Shown in pieces: positions 44,218 to 51,935 of a stretch of DNA of 64,000 nucleotides. The position numbers and the translations under genes were made by a program. Every line of letters begins with the position of its first letter. The first letter of the stretch is position 1. The notes beneath the pieces were generated by a model. The model searched no databases and was not told the DNA's origin. It worked only from the letters and a program-made list of their open reading frames with translations. The DNA comes from Leptolinea sp964446955. Its GTDB lineage: Bacteria; Chloroflexota; Anaerolineae; Anaerolineales; Anaerolineaceae. Location: the NCBI GenBank assembly GCA_964446955.1, contig CAYUQJ010000012.1, positions 1-64,000 on the forward strand. Reading direction: 5' to 3'.

Positions 44218-44300
44218 TTCGGCAACCTGGCGATCATACTGGATAAATCCAGTGTAGACCCATGGCTTTGCGTCTCCGGCTTTTGCCGGATTTGCCATTA
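44218..44300 (-). ncRNA. c-di-GMP-I riboswitch A (GEMM motif)
   Basis: The minus strand reads GGCAAA, a hairpin UCCGGC-AAAA-GCCGGA, then GACGCAAAGCC, a UGGGUCUA block, a stem ACUGGAU/AUCCAGU and the 3' GAUCGCCAGGUUGCCGAA, a textbook GEMM-I aptamer. The loop of the first hairpin is AAAA in place of the usual GNRA. A terminator follows after about 25 bases and shares complementarity with the 3' end, which suggests transcription control by c-di-GMP. Confidence 0.9.
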
Positions 44301-44371
44301 TCGGAAGAGAAGTTAATGTACTGTTTTTATTATCGGCAGAATTGGAGGAACTTTACAGTCTTTCTTCAGCC

Positions 44372-44399
44372 AGTATAAATTTACACCCGTTTGACCAAA
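44372..44399 (-). promoter_or_regulatory. Possible promoter of the riboswitch leader
   Basis: On the minus strand TTTGGT (44399-44394) and TATACT (44377-44372) are 16 bases apart, placing a start near 44365, about 60 bases before riboswitch A. If real, the sortase at 43978 has its own promoter apart from the upstream sortase. Confidence 0.45.
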
Positions 44400-44426
44400 T
44401 CCGACATAAATTCTCCATAAATTATC

Positions 44427-45116
44427 TTATCGGATCTTCTCGGCTATTATGAACATCCGTCCCCAGGTGAGATCATTTTCGGACTGAATACAGGTTTGAA
44501 GTGTGAGGTGTGGTTTTCCACCGTATACCCGGTCGTAAACCTGGTCAACATCAAAACGCTGACCGCTGGACAGGTCAATGAAATCAGTTAATGCATTTTT
44601 TCCATCTAAAGCGCGATATCGAATTGACTCTGTATAACGAAAAACTTCATACGATCCATCGCCACACACAACAAAGAACTCATCTCCTGGCGAGAACGAG
44701 GAAAACCATTTACCAGAAGAGTAATTATGGGCCATCAGGCCGATCACGCCATTTGCAGCCGGCCTTCCAAATTGCGTGAGAACACCTTCCACCGGTGATA
44801 CGATCCCATCCTTTCCGGATGGCTGCTGAATAACATAAAATCCACCAACAGCTCGAGAATAGAAGCCTGTGATTTTTTCTGCATCTCCGGTTATCACCCT
44901 GTCCCGAAAATCATTAAATAAAGCATCTGATCCTGTTACCGTCTTCTTTGTCGGCACATTGTTTGAATAAGAAATCTGTTCACTTTTTTCGACAGGAAAT
45001 TGTCCTGAATACTTTCTACGATCAATATTTGAGTTCGGTGAGCTGGCTGAGACAGAAAAAACATGAGTGAGTAGAACCGCGCCTGTGAATAGCGCAGCGA
45101 TCAACGGTTTTATCAT
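44427..45116 (-). CDS. Second sortase-family transpeptidase
   Basis: The 229-aa protein has a signal-like N-terminus (MIKPLIAALFTGAVLLTHVF), a polar linker and a sortase domain with His130 (GLMAHNYSSG), Cys209 (LTLQTC) and Arg220 (WGRMFI). It shares order and motifs with the sortase at 43325, e.g. VIQQP, SPxEGVxTQFG and TLQTC, so the two arose by duplication. A cell-surface role is likely. An AGGAGG site lies 11 bases from the ATG. The leader has no riboswitch, unlike its paralogue. Confidence 0.88.
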   Translation of the reverse strand: MIKPLIAALFTGAVLLTHVFSVSASSPNSNIDRRKYSGQFPVEKSEQISYSNNVPTKKTVTGSDALFNDFRDRVITGDAEKITGFYSRAVGGFYVIQQPSGKDGIVSPVEGVLTQFGRPAANGVIGLMAHNYSSGKWFSSFSPGDEFFVVCGDGSYEVFRYTESIRYRALDGKNALTDFIDLSSGQRFDVDQVYDRVYGGKPHLTLQTCIQSENDLTWGRMFIIAEKIR

Positions 45117-45522
45117 AAAGTATGATACCTCCTGGAGTGAAAATTTTTGCGGAAGCGCAATGGCAACCAGGTATTATTCAATTGTGGGAATGGTCACATA
45201 AAAAGATTAAATTACTTTAAAGATAGTATGAGAATTGTCTAAAACAGGGACAGATAGGAATATTTTTAATCAGACGTATGATGGACGTAGTGTTCTTTTC
45301 ATCTATCATTAAGGTTACAATCAAGACAACAGTTGCGTATAATTATTCGAGGGTGTACCGACTCTAGCGAAAATTCAAATTTGCTATGTCTCATTGTGAT
45401 ATCATCGATATTGAGCGATTTTTGAGGGAACCATGATGGTGTTTTTCTTGCACCTTAAGTCTTGTTAATCCGACCAGGAACTACTTCGACTGCGATTGCG
45501 TCCATAATCAAGGAGGAGCCCT
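45117..45522. other. Divergent control region with a long leader
   Basis: This 406-base stretch lies between the second sortase (minus) and the lipoprotein (plus). On the plus strand TTACAA (45315-45320) and TATAAT (45338-45343) are 17 bases apart, giving a leader of about 170 bases before the lipoprotein ATG. No known RNA motif was recognised in it. Sortase signals on the minus side are not clear. Confidence 0.6.
45433..45468 (+). CDS. Possible 11-residue leader peptide
   Basis: ATGATGGTG... encodes MMVFFLHLKSC and stops at TAA (45466-45468), with GAGGGA five bases ahead. It lies in the 170-base leader of the lipoprotein gene, 54 bases before that ATG. It could be a regulatory short ORF, or chance. 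Confidence 0.25.
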   Translation: MMVFFLHLKSC

Positions 45523-46566
45523 ATGCAGCGATATCTTAAACCCGCCATTCCTTTGCTTATTATTTTTATTATGCTGTCTGCGTGCAGCATTCCATTCCTG
45601 GGAGGTGTTTCAGAAGCGGATGCCGTACGAACATCTGCCGCTCAAACCGTTGAAGCCCTTCGGACTCAAGCTGCATCTTCCAGTGGAAGCGCGATAACCC
45701 TTCCGCCAATCTTCACGGAAACACTACCCGCGCCCGGATTGCCGACAATTGCCCCACAAGCGCCAACCATGACACCGGCTTACACGCTAATTCCGACGAA
45801 AGCACCCACATATACGCTGGTGCCGACATCAACGTTTGTTCCCATTCCCTGCGATCGGGCAGATTTTATCGCAGACGCGACCATTCCGGATAACACGTAC
45901 ATCGCTCCGGGTACCACCTTTACAAAGACCTGGACTCTCAAAAATTCCGGGAGCTGCACTTGGACGACCGGATACTCGTTGGTTTTTGCCAGCGGCAATC
46001 AAATGGGCGGACAAACTGTCACCAGTCTGCCGGGGAACGTTCTCCCCGGGCAGTCTATTAATGTTTCGGTCAATCTGACAGCCCCCTCCACGGCAGGAAC
46101 ACATCAGGGTTACTGGCGGCTGCAAAACGCCGGCGGCGGGTCCTTCGGCTGGGGCATTAATGGAGACCAGGCATTCTGGGTACTGATAAATACTGGCAGC
46201 ACTTCGACCACCGGTACGACAACAACCGGAGCTTTCGCCGTTACTGGTGCCACCATTTCCGTCAGCCCCACCTCTTTCACTACCACCCTGGCCAACTGCC
46301 AGGCAGGTGTCAACTTCATCTATACCGGGAAGATCACAGCCAACGGCGCCGGCACGGTTACTTATGAATGGCGTAAGACCGATGGTACAGTGGTCGCTTC
46401 TGATGCCGTTGAGTTTACAGCTGCAGGCACCAAGGAAGTTACCACAAATTACACCTATGTAACCAGCACGGTTGGCGCTTCTGCCAGCCAACTCCTTCTC
46501 TACATAGACAATCCCAACCATCAAACATTCTCAGCCGGCGGAACATTTACACTCACCTGTAATTAG
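45523..46566 (+). CDS. Lipoprotein with NBR1-type Ig-like domain
   Basis: The 347-aa product has a lipoprotein signal peptide with lipobox LSAC (Cys21), a Thr/Pro-rich linker (about 60-105) and an NBR1-type Ig-like domain (about 108-225: PGTTFTKTWTLKNSGSCTW, GYWRLQNAGGGSFGWGI), then a Ser/Thr/Gly-rich spacer and a second beta domain (about 240-345). Such proteins are frequent in Anaerolineae and anchor to the outer face of the membrane; the role is not known. AAGGAGGA precedes the ATG. Confidence 0.88.
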   Translation: MQRYLKPAIPLLIIFIMLSACSIPFLGGVSEADAVRTSAAQTVEALRTQAASSSGSAITLPPIFTETLPAPGLPTIAPQAPTMTPAYTLIPTKAPTYTLVPTSTFVPIPCDRADFIADATIPDNTYIAPGTTFTKTWTLKNSGSCTWTTGYSLVFASGNQMGGQTVTSLPGNVLPGQSINVSVNLTAPSTAGTHQGYWRLQNAGGGSFGWGINGDQAFWVLINTGSTSTTGTTTTGAFAVTGATISVSPTSFTTTLANCQAGVNFIYTGKITANGAGTVTYEWRKTDGTVVASDAVEFTAAGTKEVTTNYTYVTSTVGASASQLLLYIDNPNHQTFSAGGTFTLTCN

Positions 46567-46630
46567 ATTTCGAGATCAGTGACACGAACCGGGGCGTATT
46601 TACTCCGTCCCGGTTCATCTTAGAGGCTCC

Positions 46631-47011
46631 ATGCGAATTGATCATATTGCCTGTTGGACTGACAATATTGACCGGCTGGCAGAATTCTATGCCCGCTACT
46701 TCGAAGCCCAAATTGGTCCACTCTATCAAAATACAACCGAACAATTTTCAGCGCGCTTTCTCTCCTTTCCGGATGGCGGACGACTGGAAATCATGCATTC
46801 TCCATCCATTCGGCAACGAATAGCCGGAGATCATACCGGTTTTATTCATATGGCCATTTCCGTAGGCAGCATGGAAGAGGTTGACCGTTTGACTGAAAAA
46901 ATGTATGCCGACGGCATCCTGATAGTTGACGGTCCCCGCCGTACTGGAGATGGCTACTATGAATCCGTTGTACAGGATCCTGATGGGAACCGGATAGAAA
47001 TCACACTATAA
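46631..47011 (+). CDS. VOC superfamily (glyoxalase-like) protein
   Basis: The 126-aa protein has the paired beta-alpha-beta-beta-beta units of the VOC fold: MRIDHIACWTDNIDRLAEFY, then FIHMAISVGSMEEVDRL, and ends VVQDPDGNRIEITL. His5, Glu53 and His74-like residues could bind metal. It may act on a lactoylglutathione-like or dioxygenase-type substrate; the exact one is unknown. AGAGG precedes the ATG. Its stop codon lies inside the -10 box of the tgt gene. Confidence 0.85.
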   Translation: MRIDHIACWTDNIDRLAEFYARYFEAQIGPLYQNTTEQFSARFLSFPDGGRLEIMHSPSIRQRIAGDHTGFIHMAISVGSMEEVDRLTEKMYADGILIVDGPRRTGDGYYESVVQDPDGNRIEITL

Positions 47012-47012
47012 T
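47007..47012 (+). promoter_or_regulatory. -10 box of leaderless tgt transcript
   Basis: TATAAT overlaps the TAA stop of the VOC gene and ends 6 bases before the GTG at 47019. There is no Shine-Dalgarno. The sequence TATAATTCAGG recurs before rsmI on the other strand. Confidence 0.6.
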
Positions 47013-47018
47013 TCAGGT

Positions 47019-48110
47019 GTGAGTTCTACTTTTCATACAAACCACGGTGATCTAAAACTTCCCGTCTTCATGCCGGATTCAACCCAGGCAGTGGTGCGCG
47101 CGGTTGATTCAATCGACCTCGAAGCGGTAAATATCCAGGCTGTGGTAATGAATGCCTTTCATTTGATGCAGCATCCCGGCTCAATGACCGTTCAATCACT
47201 GGGCGGTCTTCACAAAATGAGCGGCTGGAAACGGCCTATTGTCACAGATTCAGGCGGCTTTCAGGCATACTCTCTGATCAGACAAAACGCGAAATACGGA
47301 CGACTGGGGAATGATGGCATCATCTTCCAGCCGGAGGGATCCGGCCGGAAGATCAACCTGACACCGGAGAAATCCGTTCAGTTGCAGGTTGGTTTTGGCG
47401 CCGATGTGATCATATGTCTGGATGATTGTACTGATGTGGCCGCGTCCCGATCCGAGCAGGAATTGTCCATAAAACGAACGATATCCTGGGCAAAACGAGG
47501 CCGCAGGGAATTTGACCGCCTGATGGAACAAAAACACATTCCCGCGGAGGAACGACCGATGATATTCGGCGTGATACAGGGAGGCGGTGAACATGATCTA
47601 CGCCGGGAGTGCGCCGGGGCATTACTGGATATCGGCTTCGATGGTTTTGGCTACGGCGGCTGGCCGATAGATAATGCCGGCGCGTTGTTGGAAGACATCA
47701 TCGGACTCACCCGTGAACTCGTACCAGAAAAATACCCGATGCACGCCCTTGGGATTGGACATCCTCTCAACCTTGCCGCCTGCTGGCGGCTGGGTTACGG
47801 TCTATTCGATTGCGCTATGCCCACCCGTGACGCCCGTCATGGCCGCCTGTACGCATTTAAAGAAGGCTACACACCAGACAAACACAGCCTGATGAATACC
47901 ATGACCTGGCTTGAGTACATTTATTGTACCGATGACCGTTTTATGCGTGATTCCCGCCCGATTTCTGAAGGCTGCGATTGCCCGCTCTGTTCCCGGTATT
48001 CGCGCGGCTATCTTCATCACCTCTTTAAGATCGGTGACAGCTCGTATCAGCGGCTGGCCACACTTCACAACCTCCGGTTTATGACCCGCTTATGCGAGTT
48101 GCTGGCATGA
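47019..48110 (+). CDS. tgt: tRNA-guanine transglycosylase homologue
   Basis: The 363-aa protein is a TGT: VTDSGGFQ (Asp77), VIQG, the nucleophile region LFDCAMPTRDARHG and the zinc site CDC-x2-C with later His (RGYLHHL). Bacterial Tgt swaps G34 for preQ1 in tRNA for Asp, Asn, His and Tyr. It differs from the E. coli enzyme: GGWPIDN replaces GGLAVGE and PTRDARHG replaces PTRNARNG, so its base or RNA target may differ. GTG start. It begins an operon with two FmrO-like methyltransferases and an RsmF-like enzyme, which is not a usual tgt neighbourhood (queA, yajC). Confidence 0.9.
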   Translation: MSSTFHTNHGDLKLPVFMPDSTQAVVRAVDSIDLEAVNIQAVVMNAFHLMQHPGSMTVQSLGGLHKMSGWKRPIVTDSGGFQAYSLIRQNAKYGRLGNDGIIFQPEGSGRKINLTPEKSVQLQVGFGADVIICLDDCTDVAASRSEQELSIKRTISWAKRGRREFDRLMEQKHIPAEERPMIFGVIQGGGEHDLRRECAGALLDIGFDGFGYGGWPIDNAGALLEDIIGLTRELVPEKYPMHALGIGHPLNLAACWRLGYGLFDCAMPTRDARHGRLYAFKEGYTPDKHSLMNTMTWLEYIYCTDDRFMRDSRPISEGCDCPLCSRYSRGYLHHLFKIGDSSYQRLATLHNLRFMTRLCELLA

Positions 48111-48117
48111 GAAAACG

Positions 48118-48930
48118 ATGAAAGTTATCCTCTCAGTCGAAGACATCATCAGGCAGGCATCCTCCTCCAGCGCATATAAAGATATCCACCCGGATGTCAT
48201 ACGGCGGGTATGTGAAACCGAATCCCGAAAGGGTCTGAAAAGCCGTGAGCTTGTGAAGTCCATCCGCAGCCGCCTCCACCAGATCGGAGGAGCCTACCTT
48301 CCCGGCAGCCTGGAACCGCAGGTGTTTTCGCAGGAACTGCGAACCCTGTCGGTTGACCTGGCATCACCGGAGTTGCAGGATTTTTGCCGTACCAAGATGG
48401 AACTTCACGCCTCCACCAAAGAGCGTTTGCCTGTACTGGACCGTTTCTTTTTTGAGGTTCTGGCTGATCTTTCGCCCATAGAGTCAATCGTAGACCTGGC
48501 ATGCGGATTAACCCCACTCTCCATTCCCTGGATGCCATTGGAACCGGAGACGACTTACCTGGCAGTGGATATGTACACCAATCTCACTGAATGTTTGCAG
48601 ATGTTTTCACAACATATCAAACGGCCACTTTTGCCACATACGGCCGATGTGGTTAATTTCTTGTTTGAAAAAGAAGTGGATGTGGCGCTGGTATTAAAGA
48701 CACTCCCCTGTATCGAACAACAGGGTAAAGGATTGGCAGCCAGTCTCATTGACCGAATTCGCGCCCGCCATATCGTGATCAGTTACCCATTACGTACGTT
48801 GGGCGGAAATCGCAAAGGCATGGGATACACGTACGAATCGGATTTCAACCGCCTGGCTGACGGCCGTAACTGGCAGGTCACACGCTTCGAATTCCCGAAC
48901 GAGCTGGTATTCCGGGTGACGCGCGGATGA
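48118..48930 (+). CDS. FmrO/Rmt-family rRNA methyltransferase homologue
   Basis: The 270-aa protein resembles the 16S rRNA (G1405-N7) methyltransferases of the FmrO/RmtB/ArmA family. In order: helical N-terminal domain, HASTKER (97-103), SAM motif VDLACGLTPLSI (about 125-136), VLKTLPCIEQ (192-201) and SYPLRTLGGNRKGM (222-235), which match RmtB's LIFKLLPLLE and SFPTRSLGGRGKGM. So it likely methylates the decoding-site region or a related RNA and could confer aminoglycoside resistance; neither is shown. It starts 7 bases after tgt and its stop overlaps the next gene (ATGA). Confidence 0.85.
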   Translation: MKVILSVEDIIRQASSSSAYKDIHPDVIRRVCETESRKGLKSRELVKSIRSRLHQIGGAYLPGSLEPQVFSQELRTLSVDLASPELQDFCRTKMELHASTKERLPVLDRFFFEVLADLSPIESIVDLACGLTPLSIPWMPLEPETTYLAVDMYTNLTECLQMFSQHIKRPLLPHTADVVNFLFEKEVDVALVLKTLPCIEQQGKGLAASLIDRIRARHIVISYPLRTLGGNRKGMGYTYESDFNRLADGRNWQVTRFEFPNELVFRVTRG

Positions 48931-49748
48931 ATAAAGCAAACATTGAAGCGGCCACATTGGCGGAAACAGTCCTTTCCAGCCGTAAGTACCGCAACCTGAA
49001 TATCCCCCCGGAAACCGTAATAGACCTGATTTCCCGCGCGCTGGAACACGGCGCAAAACCGGATAAAGCTGTGGATGATGCCCGCGAGAAATTACATAAT
49101 ATTGTAGCGCCGTACCTTGGTGATCCAGATTACGCGGAAGCCATGCGAGAATTATCACAAATTGCATCTTTCGATAACGATCAATCCATCCGTGAATTCA
49201 GTCTTAAGATGTTGCAAAGCCACGCATCCACGAAGGAACGGATACCGGTAATGGAAGAATTCTATTCCGCGATCTTTGGTGTCACCGGGAAGCCCGTTCG
49301 TCTCCTTGATCTGGCCTGCGCCATGCAGCCCTTCGCTCACCCCTGGATGGGTCTTTCATCTGACTGCACCTATCTCGCCTACGATCTTCATAAACCACGG
49401 GTTGACCTGATCAACCGTTTCTTTGCCGCTGCAGGAATAAACGGCAAAGCGGTTTACGGAGATATTCTTCTTCATCCACCCAAAGAAAAAGCGGATATGG
49501 CATTTTTCTTTAAGGAAGCACATCGCTTTGAACAACGGCAGAAAGGCTGCAATCGCAACTTCTGGCTCACGTTGGATGTGCGCTGGCTGGTTGTCAGTCT
49601 CCCTGCCGCCAATCTGACCGGTCGTTTCGATCTGGCTGACCGGCAGCGCAAACTTGTTGCCAGTATTCTTGAAGGCTTGGATTGGCCTGTTACTGAGATC
49701 CTTACCGGCAATGAACTGATATTCTGCATTCGGAAACAAAATGACTAA
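48927..49748 (+). CDS. FmrO-family paralogue, probably inactive partner
   Basis: The 273-aa protein shares HASTKER (99-105) and overall order with the gene at 48118, but the key methyltransferase motifs are altered: SAM motif reads DLACAMQPF (Ala for the Gly of ACG, 128-136) and SLPAANLTG (224-232) replaces SYPLRTLGG. It has probably lost SAM binding or catalysis. As the next gene in a coupled pair it may form a heterodimer that helps the active copy bind RNA, as METTL14 or Trm6 do. The start overlaps the stop of its neighbour by 4 bases. Confidence 0.8.
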   Translation: MNKANIEAATLAETVLSSRKYRNLNIPPETVIDLISRALEHGAKPDKAVDDAREKLHNIVAPYLGDPDYAEAMRELSQIASFDNDQSIREFSLKMLQSHASTKERIPVMEEFYSAIFGVTGKPVRLLDLACAMQPFAHPWMGLSSDCTYLAYDLHKPRVDLINRFFAAAGINGKAVYGDILLHPPKEKADMAFFFKEAHRFEQRQKGCNRNFWLTLDVRWLVVSLPAANLTGRFDLADRQRKLVASILEGLDWPVTEILTGNELIFCIRKQND

Positions 49749-51213
49749 AACAAAAAGACCGGTATCCAGCGATCCAATTGGACGATACCGCGAATTACTC
49801 ACGGAAGATGAACTGGAATCGCTGGAAGCGGAACTCCGCAATCCACCACCCACCGCCATCCGATTCAACCCGTTGAAAACGAATCCATACCAGATAGCCA
49901 GGGAATTTCAGGAGATAAAGGGATGGTCTCTGAACCCGATTCCTTTTTGTGCCGATGGATTCACTTTATCCGATCCAGGAATTTTCCCCGGCCGAACCCT
50001 CGAGTCTCGCCTGGGTTATTTCTACATCCAGGATGCCGCCTCCATGTTACCGGTTGAAATGTTTCAACCGGCAGAATCCTCTCTTCCGTTGATCCTCGAT
50101 TTGACCGCCGCGCCGGGAGGAAAAAGCACCCATCTGGCATCACGTTTCGCAGACAAAGGATTCCTTGTTGCCAATGACGGTACCACATCCCGTGTACCTG
50201 CATTGACATCCACGTTAAAAACATGGGGTGCAGTTAATAGCTGCGTGACCAATCTTGCAGGTGAAATGATCGGCGGCTGGTTCCCGGAGACTTTCGATTA
50301 TGTCCTTCTGGACGCCCCGTGCAGCATGGAAAATATGCACACCGGTGACCGGGGCAAACGTGAGATCAATCCCGCTGAAAGAGGACGCCTGGCACAACGT
50401 CAGATTCAATTGCTGCTAAGCGCTCTTCAATCCTGCAAGATCGGCGGACAGATCGTTTATTCCACCTGTACGCTGGCTCCGGAAGAGGATGAAGGTGTCC
50501 TGGATGCCGTTTTACGCGCTGCCCCAGGCTCTGTGGAGATCAGCTCTGCCGGTAACCGTTTAGGCATTTCGGCACCCGGATTAACCCACGCGTTTGACAA
50601 ACGCTATGCGAGTGAAGTGGAGAGGTCCCTGCGGTTATGGCCGTTCCGGCTGGGAACATCCGGTTTCTTTGCGGCCCATCTTTTAAAAACCGCACCATGC
50701 AATGAACGCCAGACCGGACAATCATCCCTGCCATCTCCCCGTACCAACCTGATGCCCTTATCTCCGCGCGATAAGGAAGTTTTGCTTAATTGGTTCAAGT
50801 CAGGATACAACTTCGACCTCACCGCGATACTGGAAGAATACCGATTGGAACTGCGTCAATACCGTCAATCTGTCTACGCGGTAGCCACTATCCTTCATAG
50901 AGAATTTCTCACACTTCCAGTCAATTCCTGTGGTTTGCGGGTGGGTGACTTTTCAGCCACTGGCTTCGAAGTAAGCCTGGAATGGGCAACCCGGTTTGGC
51001 GGCAGATTTAAAGACGGAACATTTGTTTTACCGCCTGAACTGTATTCGAGATGGACAAAAGGCGAGGACTTGCCGGAAGAGGTAGTTCCCTCATTCGAGA
51101 AAGGTTTCATCGTCATCATCCGTGATGAGAACAAGCGGGTCATCGGAACCGGCCGTTCTTCAAGCCGGGGAATTAAGAACCTTCTTCCACGTCACCTCGC
51201 CCTGAAATCATAA
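49741..51213 (+). CDS. RsmF-like NOL1/NOP2/Sun RNA m5C methyltransferase
   Basis: The 490-aa protein has a Sun-type core: SAM motif DLTAAPGGKSTHLAS, the first catalytic Cys motif LLDAPCS and the second IVYSTCTLAPEEDEG. These two cysteines make and release the m5C intermediate. N-terminal residues 1-85 are a RsmF-like RNA-binding domain, and the 120-residue C-terminus resembles a PUA-like domain (ILHREFLTLPV, GLRVGDF). RNA target is unknown; E. coli RsmF acts on 16S rRNA C1407. Its start overlaps the FmrO paralogue by 8 bases, so it belongs to the same operon. Confidence 0.92.
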   Translation: MTKTKRPVSSDPIGRYRELLTEDELESLEAELRNPPPTAIRFNPLKTNPYQIAREFQEIKGWSLNPIPFCADGFTLSDPGIFPGRTLESRLGYFYIQDAASMLPVEMFQPAESSLPLILDLTAAPGGKSTHLASRFADKGFLVANDGTTSRVPALTSTLKTWGAVNSCVTNLAGEMIGGWFPETFDYVLLDAPCSMENMHTGDRGKREINPAERGRLAQRQIQLLLSALQSCKIGGQIVYSTCTLAPEEDEGVLDAVLRAAPGSVEISSAGNRLGISAPGLTHAFDKRYASEVERSLRLWPFRLGTSGFFAAHLLKTAPCNERQTGQSSLPSPRTNLMPLSPRDKEVLLNWFKSGYNFDLTAILEEYRLELRQYRQSVYAVATILHREFLTLPVNSCGLRVGDFSATGFEVSLEWATRFGGRFKDGTFVLPPELYSRWTKGEDLPEEVVPSFEKGFIVIIRDENKRVIGTGRSSSRGIKNLLPRHLALKS

Positions 51214-51894
51214 CGGGGCAAATTCAAGAAAATCCAAATATTCTGTTGTCGCCTTGCTCAGATCCGTGTAATAACCGCGATATTTCTCGGGCAGTAACAT
51301 GGCTATGCGATACATAACTTCATCTGTGATCATCTGACGCCGTTCCCGGTCAAGATCGCGCATTGTTGCCTTGATGCGGAATGGTTGTCCGACTTCCAAA
51401 TAGAAATCCGTTTTTCGAAACTTGCGCATATTCTTCCAGAAGTTCTCATGCCCGTGAAATGCCACCGGAACGATAGGCGCGCCGGATTTCACCGCCAGCG
51501 GAAGGATACCCGGTTTTCCCTGTGCCAGTATCCCGGAATGGGAACGCGTACCTTCAGGCATGATGGCCAACATCATGCCTTCGTTCAGGGCGTCCAACGC
51601 CAGATTCATGGCCGTGTTATCCACCGCTCCCCGTTTAATGGGAATGGCGCCCCAAGCTTCAGAGACCATCCGTTTTATCGGGTTGGAGAAATTTTCCTCT
51701 TTGCTAATGGTGGTCAGAGGCCGCGGTTGAGCGTATGAGAACATCACCAATCCATCCATGCTGTTAACATGATTAGCCGCGACAATATACGACCCTTTCA
51801 TTGGTACATGTTTCAATTGTTCCATATGAGGATGAATGGTCAGATCCACGTACGCGCGGATTATTCGGTTGACAAATTCTTTAGAAACGATCAT
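51208..51894 (-). CDS. plsC: 1-acylglycerol-3-phosphate acyltransferase
   Basis: PlsC makes phosphatidic acid. The 228-aa protein has the acyltransferase block I VAANHVNSMDG (NHX4D) and block III MPEGTRSHSG, with further basic block GAPIVPVAFHG. The C-terminal part is typical. It converges with the RsmF-like gene, the ends overlapping by 6 bases. No membrane anchor is evident beyond the N-terminus. Confidence 0.92.
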   Translation of the reverse strand: MIVSKEFVNRIIRAYVDLTIHPHMEQLKHVPMKGSYIVAANHVNSMDGLVMFSYAQPRPLTTISKEENFSNPIKRMVSEAWGAIPIKRGAVDNTAMNLALDALNEGMMLAIMPEGTRSHSGILAQGKPGILPLAVKSGAPIVPVAFHGHENFWKNMRKFRKTDFYLEVGQPFRIKATMRDLDRERRQMITDEVMYRIAMLLPEKYRGYYTDLSKATTEYLDFLEFAPL

Positions 51895-51935
51895 GAATTC
51901 CTGCCAGATTAATTTAGTTTATTGGGAAAATCAGC

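Noticed and set aside
44080..44290. The repeated pattern around 44096 and 44266 as a simple direct repeat or mobile element
   Set aside because: The shared bases are exactly the conserved core of c-di-GMP riboswitches, while the rest differs but keeps the stems.
44068..44298. 76-codon minus-strand frame across the riboswitch region
   Set aside because: The sequence is explained by two GEMM-I aptamers and a terminator; the frame has no ribosome binding site.
45829..46524. 231-codon frame opposite the NBR1-domain lipoprotein
   Set aside because: A shadow of Thr/Gly-rich codons on the other strand; no start site or fold.
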